The notes under the pieces were generated by a model. That model saw only the letters and a list, made by a program, of their open reading frames with translations, ran no database searches and had not been told where the DNA came from. From Tepidaquicella sp964564635 (GTDB taxonomy: Bacteria > Bacteroidota > Ignavibacteria > Tepidaquicellales > Tepidaquicellaceae): a DNA stretch of 64,000 nucleotides. The stretch spans positions 992,001 through 1,056,000 of the forward strand of contig CAZMAR010000001.1 of NCBI GenBank assembly GCA_964564635.1, read 5' to 3'. Shown in pieces: positions 46,153 through 53,817 of this stretch. Both the position numbers and the translations under genes were made by a program. Every line of letters begins with the position of its first letter. The stretch's first letter is position 1.

Positions 46153-47273
46153 TTAAAAAATTGCTTTTTGATTTTAATTATCTCATTAAAAAATTCATTT
46201 TCTAATTTCATAATAAGACGGGGAATTTTCGGAGATACATCTGTGTATTTTGCGGGGGGGGTCTTCATTATTGCTTCAAATTCTTTTCTACTTATCCCAA
46301 GTTTTTTAGGAACATATTCTAAGTGCTCTTTGAGTTCATCTTCATCATATAATTTTTCTTTCATTTTTTCAAGCGCTTCTTCCCTTGTTATTTGCCCTGC
46401 TACAATAAGTGATGATAAATGAGCCTTTCGTTTATCAAATCCAAATTTTGTAGGTAAAATATAATTCTGGTAAAATTTTGTGTATATAGATTCATGATGC
46501 TTACTTCCGTAATCCTTCCAACCAAAATTTTCAATAAGAAATTTTTTTGCTTGTTCTTTATTATAATCGATATAATTCAACAAAAAATACATTTTCTGCC
46601 TCTTAACTCGGTTATAATAAATTCTCATCCAGATACTTGTATGAGGAAAATTTTTTAGTCTCCTTGTACCATATAATTTATTAACTCTTTTTATATATTC
46701 CCAATCCTGATACCCCTGTGACCAGGATTTTGCCATTATTGATTCTGTAGTAAGATTAGATCCAATAATTATAGGGACATTATATCTTGCAGCTTCTTTT
46801 CTCATTAAAGCTAAAATTGCATGGTCGGTTGGAATTTCAGAGTCTGGTGTTGAAGATTTTAAAAATGCAACCTGCAAACTTCTAAATTCTTCCCAATCCA
46901 ACACATATGTATACAAATCAATATCAAGTTTTGTTAATAAATTTTTTATGTTTGTTACTGCCAGTTCGGAATCCCATCCATTATCAAGATGAACTGCCAG
47001 AGGTCGCAATCCTAATTCTTTTACTTTGTATGCTAAATAAGAACTATCAACCCCACCACTTACTCCAATAATACAATCATATTTTTTGCCCTGTCCTTTT
47101 TTCTTAATCATTTCAATAATCTTCTTTAATTCTTGCTCTCTATCAATTGTCTTATAGTACTCAATGTTCTTTACTGCATTTGTGCAATGGTTACAGTACC
47201 CTTTCTCATCAAATATGATGTCCGGGTCAGTTGTATCCATTATGCATCGCTTACAAATTTGATATTCCCCCAT
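46149..47273 (-). CDS. N-acetyl sugar amidotransferase with zinc knuckle (WbuX-type)
   Basis: A 374-residue PP-loop enzyme related to the one at 8473-9615. It keeps two CxxC pairs, Cys7/Cys10 and Cys27/Cys30 (CKRC and CNHC), probably binding zinc, and the PP-loop SGGVDS at 72-77. LAVHLDNGWDSELAV and FGFDKRKAHLSSLIVAGQI are shared with the paralogue. No HisH/HisF genes are adjacent, so it either draws ammonia from the single pair at 6514-8498 or uses another source. It is the first sugar-modifying gene after the SLBB export gene, with a 532-bp gap between. Confidence 0.87.
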   Translation of the reverse strand: MGEYQICKRCIMDTTDPDIIFDEKGYCNHCTNAVKNIEYYKTIDREQELKKIIEMIKKKGQGKKYDCIIGVSGGVDSSYLAYKVKELGLRPLAVHLDNGWDSELAVTNIKNLLTKLDIDLYTYVLDWEEFRSLQVAFLKSSTPDSEIPTDHAILALMRKEAARYNVPIIIGSNLTTESIMAKSWSQGYQDWEYIKRVNKLYGTRRLKNFPHTSIWMRIYYNRVKRQKMYFLLNYIDYNKEQAKKFLIENFGWKDYGSKHHESIYTKFYQNYILPTKFGFDKRKAHLSSLIVAGQITREEALEKMKEKLYDEDELKEHLEYVPKKLGISRKEFEAIMKTPPAKYTDVSPKIPRLIMKLENEFFNEIIKIKKQFFK

Positions 47274-47805
47274 TTTTAATATTTTTAATTATAATAAATT
47301 TTTAAAATGCTTTATTTTGTAAAGTTCTTTATCTAATTCCTTACACTCAACAAGGTTATACATTCATAGAATAGATTTAGAATCAAATTCCCTAATTCCT
47401 TAAATAGTATTCAGATAATTCTGTAATGATAATATATAAAACCCTGTAAGGTGAAAATCTTTTATAAAATCTGAATTATTTAACAAATAAAATAAATCTG
47501 GTAGTAATAATTTATCTATATTATATTTAATTTCTTATTTCCTAAAATATTTTTTATTATGATTGAGGTTATTATCTGATTATTTACATTAATTATTATT
47601 TCTTACAAGTACATTAATCACTCTCACCCATAAAATTGTATTCTTTTAATATTTCAAAAACTAATATTCTTTATGTAATAAATTTGGAGTAACTTTTTAT
47701 CTTCAGCTTTTCTAAACAACATTCATAAAAATATTTTATTTTTTTCCACCAAACGCATATATCTACCTAATAATTTACATTAAAGATAAAACAAAGTGAT
47801 AAATT
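47274..47805. other. Gap without a recognised gene
   Basis: A 532-bp AT-rich interval between the amidotransferase start and the SLBB gene stop. No frame looks coding over more than about 20 codons. It would form a long leader for the glycan genes if transcription starts at the regulator, or may hold an internal promoter that I cannot define. Confidence 0.4.
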
Positions 47806-48336
47806 CTATTTTGATAAATTAATTATTTGCAGAATTAAGGTAGTTATAGATAATAATGGTACGATAAACAGGCCTGTTATTCTTTGGGCGTAGTCCCAGA
47901 ATTCTTTTTCGGGTTTTATCGGGAAAGCAATTATATCGCCGTGATTGAGGACGGGATTTGGGACGCTGATGTTTTTCGTAATATCTCTATCAAAAAAATC
48001 CTTGTAATTTAGGATAAGGATTGAGTCTGCTTTTAGATTTGGATTTAATTTTTTTGTTCTGATAAATTTAAAACTCTCGTAATTGGATTCATCAACTGCT
48101 CCCCCGGTTAGTGTAAGGAGTTCCATAAGAGTTTTTCCCTGTGGTATAAGGTAGACTCCGGGACTTTTAACCCCTCCGATAACCATTACTTCTATATTTG
48201 CTTTATCTTTATCTGAATAGTTGTGGTAATTAGCACCACCTTTCATTGTTTCAAGGGGACCAAATTTGATTGTATCTTCCTGTGCATATACTTGCAAGGA
48301 AATGATGAGTGTTATTAATAAAAATTGTATTTTCAT
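47806..48336 (-). CDS. SLBB-domain polysaccharide export protein, small form
   Basis: A protein of 176 residues. The ATG at 48334-48336 begins a signal peptide (MKIQFLLITLIISLQVYAQ); the open frame extends 23 codons further, but that extension is unlikely. One SLBB domain spans about residues 45-130: VIGGVKSPGVYLIPQGKTL, LLTLTGGAVDES and NHGDIIAFPI are its hallmarks. A single membrane helix (FIVPLLSITTLILQ) ends the protein. It lacks the N-terminal polysaccharide export domain of Wza, so it is a partial or accessory export component. Its place near the 5' end of the locus fits a role in export or chain control. Confidence 0.75.
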   Translation of the reverse strand: MKIQFLLITLIISLQVYAQEDTIKFGPLETMKGGANYHNYSDKDKANIEVMVIGGVKSPGVYLIPQGKTLMELLTLTGGAVDESNYESFKFIRTKKLNPNLKADSILILNYKDFFDRDITKNISVPNPVLNHGDIIAFPIKPEKEFWDYAQRITGLFIVPLLSITTLILQIINLSK

Positions 48337-48524
48337 TAGTTTTATTTTTGATTGACTTTTAATTATAAAAAGATTATATAATTTTTTAAAAAATCCGAAA
48401 CACAATTTCTTTTCATTTACCTTGTAAATTGATGTAACTATAAATTATTTTTTGTCGAGTTCTGGGCATGGCTCCGCCATATAAGTCACATTTTTGCACT
48501 CTGTTTATTATTTTTTTCACTTCT

Positions 48525-49061
48525 TTATGCTTCCCAGAGAAGCAAAGTATCTTTTTTGTTAAACTTATGTCCGTTTAATTTAAAATCGCCGTTGTCAAAA
48601 ATGGTGTAGCTAATCTTTCGCTTAATAAATTTCTCTGCTTTATTAACTATTCTATTTAAATACTCTTTATCAATATTATCACCAACAAAAATCAGGTCAA
48701 TTTTCCGTGTATCTCTCCCTTTTGCAATATCACCACTCGCATAAACTTTTTTTACATTTCCAATTTTCTTTGTAACTCGTTCTATTACCTGCTCAAGTCC
48801 TGTATACTTTCTTATTATTTTGTTTATCTCAGGAAAAAATGGGTGTTTTGTATTTGCTCTGAAGATTTTTTTATTACCGCTTCTGGTTGATTTTAACAAT
48901 CCCGCTTTTTCAAACCTATTTAATTCTATCCTTATTGCATTAGTGGATTCCCCAAATTCGGATTCAAGATTACGAAGATAAGAAGTAGATTCTGTATTAA
49001 GAAAAAACTTTAAAAGCAACTTTACCCTCGTCTTTGATGTGATTAATGAGTCTATCATCAC
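48525..49061 (-). CDS. Winged-helix regulator fused to a degenerate nucleotidyltransferase domain
   Basis: A 178-residue protein. Residues 5-65 form an ArsR-like winged helix (TSKTRVKLLLKFFLN, YLRNLESEFGESTNAIRIEL, GLLKSTRSGNKKIF). The C-terminal half resembles an MNT-type nucleotidyltransferase: YASGDIAKGRDTRKIDLIFV matches G-S-x-A-x-G...S-D-I-D-L, but the first Asp of the metal pair is replaced, so catalysis is doubtful. Proteins like this head many polysaccharide loci in Bacteroidetes. The start is GTG at 49061 or ATG three bases later. A 21-bp palindrome overlaps its apparent promoter, suggesting autoregulation. Confidence 0.78.
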   Translation of the reverse strand: MMIDSLITSKTRVKLLLKFFLNTESTSYLRNLESEFGESTNAIRIELNRFEKAGLLKSTRSGNKKIFRANTKHPFFPEINKIIRKYTGLEQVIERVTKKIGNVKKVYASGDIAKGRDTRKIDLIFVGDNIDKEYLNRIVNKAEKFIKRKISYTIFDNGDFKLNGHKFNKKDTLLLWEA

Positions 49062-49084
49062 TTTTCAGTTTTTTATCCTCTTAA

Positions 49085-49105
49085 TTGAGTAATAATATTA
49101 CTCAA
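49085..49105. promoter_or_regulatory. Palindromic operator candidate of the regulator gene
   Basis: A perfect 21-bp inverted repeat: half-site TTGAGTAATA, one central A, and its exact complement. It lies 24 bp upstream of the regulator start and covers the -10 element of the promoter at 49095-49122. Perfect dyad symmetry of this length over a promoter is what an autorepressing winged-helix dimer would need. Confidence 0.6.
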
Positions 49106-49122
49106 AAGAATTTAAATGTCAA
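49095..49122 (-). promoter_or_regulatory. Sigma-70-like promoter for the polysaccharide locus
   Basis: On the minus strand TTGACA (49117-49122) is followed after 16 bp by TAATAT (49095-49100), close to the sigma-70 consensus. The regulator begins 33 bp downstream of the -10. This is the only clear consensus promoter seen in the locus, and it lies at its 5' end. The organism's own promoter consensus is not known to me. Confidence 0.5.
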
Positions 49123-49271
49123 GTGAAAAATATTTTTTTCTTTATAAAATTTTTCATTACAGCAATGTTTATTTTCCTGTTTCCTGAAATTTATAACATA
49201 AATATTTTAAATTGTTAAAATCTTATTTTATAAAAACCAGCAAATATTTTTTTTAAAAAAAATCCAAAATC

Positions 49272-52200
49272 TTATTTAATAAATAAAATATTCAGCAAAT
49301 CAAATGGAAATTTCAAATCAATCACTTTTAAAATTAATTCTCCTTTATCCTGATTAAAAGAATATTTTCCTGTTTTATCTTGAGATATAAACTGAATCAA
49401 ATTTGTAAAGAAATCTGAACTATATATAGGATGTTCTTTTTCGTTTGGGAAATGGATTTCAAGAGTGTCGTCAAAATAAGTTAATTTTGCTATTCCTAAA
49501 TTAATTGCCTGATTTCTTATCTCTACAAGTTTAAGCAGATTTTTCACTTCCTCAGGAAGAATACCAAATCTATCTTTTAGCTCGTTTTCAAACGAAAGCG
49601 GTGAGTCAGTCATCGCATAAAGTTTTTTATATATATTTATTCTTTCATTTTCATCTTCAATATAATACTTTGGAATAAATGCATTTACATTATGCTCAAA
49701 AATAAAATGTAATGAAGGGGTAGAATAAAAATTTATTTTTTCTCCTGATAAATCAATAGGTAAAGGAGCTTTATGTTCACTTTTTAATATTTCTTGTTCA
49801 GTTTTTTGCGGGGGTCTTTTTTCTTTTTCGGAAAATAGTTGATAAAATTCATTCTCTTTTAATTGTGCGACAGTTTCATTAATAATATCAAGATACAATT
49901 CGAACCCTATTTGCTGAATAAAACCTGACTGTTCTTTCCCAAGTAAATTTCCTACGCCTCTTATTTCAATATCTCTCATAGAGAGATTAAAACCAGAGCC
50001 AAGTTCTGTATATTCTTCAATCGCCTGCAATCTCATCAGTGCTGATTTTGTTAAAGTTGAGGCAGGGGGAGTGATAAAATAAGCGTATGCTTGTTGGCTA
50101 CTTCTTCCAACTCTTCCTCTCAGTTGATAGAGTTCCGCAAGTCCAAATGTATTTGCATTATTAATTATAATAGTATTTACATTAGGTATATCAAGTCCCG
50201 ACTCAATTATTTTAGTACAAACAAGTACATCAATTTTTCGCTCAATAAAATCCACAATAACTTTTTCTAAATGCGGAAGTTTTTCAAGTGAATTTGAAGA
50301 TATAGGGGTTTTATTTTTTTCTGAATCCATTTGCCCGTGAGCAACTCCAATATTTGCATCAGGTAAGAGATGTTTTAACTTATCAGCAATTTTATATAAA
50401 CCGGAAATTTTATCATTCACAAAATATACCTGCCCTCCACGAGACAGTTCTCTCCGTATTATTTCTGATATTAAATTCCAGTCATGTTTTATAATTTCTG
50501 TAATAATCGGCTTACGATTTTTAGGCGGTGTGTTAATTATAGATAAATCCCTTGCGCCAAGAAGAGAAAAATTAAGGGTTCTTGGAATTGGAGTTGCCGT
50601 TAAGGTTAATGTATCAACATTTGGTTTTAAAGCTCTTAATTTTTCTTTTGCTTTAACTCCAAATCTGTGTTCTTCATCAATTATTAACAATCCTAAATCT
50701 TTAAACTTAACATCTTTAGAAAGCATTCTATGAGTCCCAATAATTACATCTATTTTCCCATCCGCAAGTCTTCCAAGAATTTCATTTTGCTCTTTTTTCG
50801 ATTTAAAGCGGGTCAGGGATTCTACTTCAACAGCAAATTGTGACAATCTGTCTTTGAAAGTATGGTAATGCTGAACAGCCAGGATTGTAGTTGGAACCAG
50901 AACAGCCACCTGTTTATTTCCAAGCACTGCTTTAAAGGAGGCACGAATGGCAACTTCAGTTTTTCCAAAACCTACATCACCGCAAATAAGTCTATCCATT
51001 GGACTCTCAGACTGCATATCTGCTTTTACCTCAGCAGTCGCTCTTGCCTGGTCTGGTGTATCTTCAAAAATAAAACTTGCTTCCAGTTCGTGTTCCCAAT
51101 GAGTATCTGCCTGAAAAGCGACCCCTTTACTTGCTTTTCGTTTTGCATAAAGCAAAATTAAATCACGAGCAATATTTTCGACATTTTTCTTTGTTCTTTC
51201 TTTAATTCTATCCCAATCCCCACCACCAAGTCTCGTAATTTTTGGAGTATATCCTTCTGTTGAAGTATACTTAGAAATAAGATTAATGTAGTTTAAAGAC
51301 ACATAGATAACATCACCCCCAGCATAAGTTAATTTTATAAAATCCTGATAACTTTTATTTTTAATACCTTTTACTTCTCTTGTTACCATTCCAGAATAAA
51401 TCCCAATTCCAAAATCTCGATGAACAATATAATCTCCAAGTTTAAGTTGCTTAAGTTCATCAAGAGAAATTGAGCGATATCTTCTGTGTTTTCTATACTG
51501 CCTGAAGTATCGATTAAATATCTGAGGTTCAGTATAAATAACGATTTTCCCATCTGAAAAAATAAAACCATTACTTAAAGATTCAGAAAGGAGTTTTATT
51601 TTTTTCTGTATTTCAAATGGGGGTTTACTCTTTGCTTGTTTAATGTTTTTATCAGACTTAATGAATTCATCTAACTCTTTATCTTTTTTATGTAAAGTAG
51701 GGGGTAATATTTTCGAACTTTCAAAATTTAGTGTTATTAATTCTTCTTCATATTCTTTAATTAATTCTTCTGTTCTTTTTACCTGATTAAAGTCCGAACA
51801 GGTAATGTAAACTTTATACCCTTCTGATAAATATTTTAAAAGATTGGTATATAGATTTTTAATACTTGATTTAAAGTCTGGTTGAGGGTAGGAATGAAAA
51901 TTTATTATACTATCTGCTGATAAGAATTTTTCTATAATAATTTTTTTTTGACTTTTTCCTATTAAAAAATTATTAAGAAGCGAATCAGATAAACACTCTT
52001 CATCAACTAAAATCAACATATCATCAGAAAAGTAATCATATATATTATTTTCAGGCAAATCTTCTTCATCTTCAATACAGGAAGATAACATAATAGGAAT
52101 TTTAGTTTCCCTCAGCTGTCTGATTGAGCGCTGATTATTGATATCAAATTCCCTTATTGATTCAATTGTTTCCCCAAAAAATTCAATTCTTACAGGAACC

Positions 52201-52763
52201 GAAAAGCTCTCAGCAAAAATATCAATAATACCGCCACGAACTGCGTAGTCTCCAGGTTGCTCAACGAAATATTTTCTTTGATAATGATATTCCTCAAGTT
52301 TTTGAATAAGTTCTTCAAATAAAAATTCTTCTCCTTGTTTTAAATGTAAAATACTTTCGCTATACTTATCCTTTGCTATTACTTTAAATAACAATTTATC
52401 AACAGCTGAAACTATAATATAATTATTATTCTCAGAAAGTAATGTAAGTGATTTAGTAGTATCTTCATTATCGTAGGATTTTTCTGGAGTAAAAGCAGAG
52501 ACAATATTTTCTGAGATTAATAAAGAAAGGTCATCTTTTATATTTATGACCTTCTCATCACTATTAACAACATAAAATATTTTTCTAAAACCATTTGAGT
52601 AAAGAAAATCCAGAAGAAAAGAAATCAAAGAACCATTTAAACTGGAAATAGTTATCCCCTTTCCCACTGAATTTACAGGGGGGTTACCACTCTCCGATAG
52701 AAGTTTAAGTAACTTTTGAAAACTATCGGATTTATAAATCTTGCTCTTTACTTCTTCAAACAA
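49272..52763 (-). CDS. mfd: Transcription-repair coupling factor
   Basis: A 1163-residue protein, the full length for Mfd. The N-terminal UvrB-like region is followed by the CarD-like RNA-polymerase-interacting domain (LKLGDYIVHRDFGIGIYSGM, about residues 440-460). The superfamily 2 helicase has GDVGFGKTEVAIRA (Walker A), DEEHRFG (motif II) and TLTATPIPRTL (motif III), then QLRGRVGRS (motif VI). The C-terminal TRCF domain runs from about 1000 (YYIEDENERINIYKKLY). It displaces stalled RNA polymerase at DNA lesions and recruits UvrA. Divergent from rsmA across a 231-bp region. Confidence 0.97.
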   Translation of the reverse strand: MFEEVKSKIYKSDSFQKLLKLLSESGNPPVNSVGKGITISSLNGSLISFLLDFLYSNGFRKIFYVVNSDEKVINIKDDLSLLISENIVSAFTPEKSYDNEDTTKSLTLLSENNNYIIVSAVDKLLFKVIAKDKYSESILHLKQGEEFLFEELIQKLEEYHYQRKYFVEQPGDYAVRGGIIDIFAESFSVPVRIEFFGETIESIREFDINNQRSIRQLRETKIPIMLSSCIEDEEDLPENNIYDYFSDDMLILVDEECLSDSLLNNFLIGKSQKKIIIEKFLSADSIINFHSYPQPDFKSSIKNLYTNLLKYLSEGYKVYITCSDFNQVKRTEELIKEYEEELITLNFESSKILPPTLHKKDKELDEFIKSDKNIKQAKSKPPFEIQKKIKLLSESLSNGFIFSDGKIVIYTEPQIFNRYFRQYRKHRRYRSISLDELKQLKLGDYIVHRDFGIGIYSGMVTREVKGIKNKSYQDFIKLTYAGGDVIYVSLNYINLISKYTSTEGYTPKITRLGGGDWDRIKERTKKNVENIARDLILLYAKRKASKGVAFQADTHWEHELEASFIFEDTPDQARATAEVKADMQSESPMDRLICGDVGFGKTEVAIRASFKAVLGNKQVAVLVPTTILAVQHYHTFKDRLSQFAVEVESLTRFKSKKEQNEILGRLADGKIDVIIGTHRMLSKDVKFKDLGLLIIDEEHRFGVKAKEKLRALKPNVDTLTLTATPIPRTLNFSLLGARDLSIINTPPKNRKPIITEIIKHDWNLISEIIRRELSRGGQVYFVNDKISGLYKIADKLKHLLPDANIGVAHGQMDSEKNKTPISSNSLEKLPHLEKVIVDFIERKIDVLVCTKIIESGLDIPNVNTIIINNANTFGLAELYQLRGRVGRSSQQAYAYFITPPASTLTKSALMRLQAIEEYTELGSGFNLSMRDIEIRGVGNLLGKEQSGFIQQIGFELYLDIINETVAQLKENEFYQLFSEKEKRPPQKTEQEILKSEHKAPLPIDLSGEKINFYSTPSLHFIFEHNVNAFIPKYYIEDENERINIYKKLYAMTDSPLSFENELKDRFGILPEEVKNLLKLVEIRNQAINLGIAKLTYFDDTLEIHFPNEKEHPIYSSDFFTNLIQFISQDKTGKYSFNQDKGELILKVIDLKFPFDLLNILFIK

Positions 52764-52994
52764 ATCAGCTAATCCTTATACAAAATTCGCTTATTATTTT
52801 TAATATACAAATATTTAATATAAACATAAATGAATTATATGTGATTTCAATTTTATTTTATATTTAACTACCGTATTATAAGCCATTTGAATATTAAGAA
52901 AAAATATTCCGGCTAATAAAATCAAATTTTTTATGCAAAGAGTTTCTATCAATAATGAATTGTTAATAAAAAAATCTTATTAGATATTTGTGTT

Positions 52995-53816
52995 GTGGAT
53001 AAATTTAAAAAATATAAGCCGGTAAAGTTTCTTGGACAAAATTTTCTTATTGATGATAATATTGCAAAAAAAATTGTAAAATCATCTGAAATTGGAAAAT
53101 CAGATCTGGTAATTGAAATAGGTCCTGGATATGGGGCTTTAACAAAACATATATTAAATCAAACCGAAAATTATCTTGGGATAGAAATTGACCAGAAGTG
53201 TATAGACGTTTTAGAACAAAAATTTGATAAAAAAGCAAATATTTTGAAAAAGGATTTTTTGAAATTTGATTTTATAAAAGATATAGCAAAATTTTCTTTC
53301 GTATATGAAAGATTAAAAATAATAGGAAATATCCCTTACAATATAACCTCCGAGATTTTGTTTAAACTGTTTGAGAGTAAAATACATATTGATTTTGCCA
53401 TATTAATGACCCAGAAAGAAGTAGCATTAAGATTAAATGCAAAACCCCGTACAAAAGAATATGGAATCCTTGCAGTACATACACAGTTGAATGCAAATTT
53501 CAAATTGCTTTTTAATTTACCACCAACAGTTTTTTTTCCTAAACCAAAAGTAGATTCATCTGTATTTAAATTAACATTTCACAATAAATACCAAATAGAA
53601 AACCCTTCAGAATTTTCAAATTTTATAAAAGCAGCGTTCGGAAAAAGACGTAAAACTCTTAAAAATGCTTTAAAAGATTATTTAGCAGATTTTAATATAA
53701 ATTCTTTCTGTATAGACTTTTCCCGTAGAGCGGAAGAATTTTCACCTACCGAATTGCTAAACTTATACAACAATATTTCAGCATTTAAAAAGCATAACTC
53801 TAAATCTAATTTATAA
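52995..53816 (+). CDS. rsmA: 16S rRNA dimethyladenosine transferase
   Basis: A 273-residue KsgA-family methyltransferase that dimethylates two adjacent adenines near the 3' end of 16S rRNA. FLGQNFLIDDNIAKKIV is the family N-terminus, EIGPGYGALT is SAM motif I, and IGNIPYNITSEI is the catalytic NIPY motif. AAFGKRRKTLKNAL and FSPTELLNLYN are the conserved C-terminal features. The start is a GTG; no ATG fits. It converges with the next gene, with one base between the two stop codons and no visible terminator. Confidence 0.95.
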   Translation: MDKFKKYKPVKFLGQNFLIDDNIAKKIVKSSEIGKSDLVIEIGPGYGALTKHILNQTENYLGIEIDQKCIDVLEQKFDKKANILKKDFLKFDFIKDIAKFSFVYERLKIIGNIPYNITSEILFKLFESKIHIDFAILMTQKEVALRLNAKPRTKEYGILAVHTQLNANFKLLFNLPPTVFFPKPKVDSSVFKLTFHNKYQIENPSEFSNFIKAAFGKRRKTLKNALKDYLADFNINSFCIDFSRRAEEFSPTELLNLYNNISAFKKHNSKSNL

Positions 53817-53817
53817 A

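Noticed and set aside
48468..48480. A short hairpin (ATGGC, 3-nt loop, GCCAT) between the regulator and SLBB genes, considered as an antitermination (JUMPstart/ops-like) element
   Set aside because: The stem is only 5 bp, and the sequence does not match the ops core GGCGGTAG; too little to support a call.
1..49000. CRISPR arrays, tRNA genes or insertion sequences
   Set aside because: I saw no regularly spaced direct repeats, no tRNA-like TTCRA arms with cloverleaf potential, and no transposase-like frame or terminal inverted repeats, although the decayed genes made me look for mobile elements.
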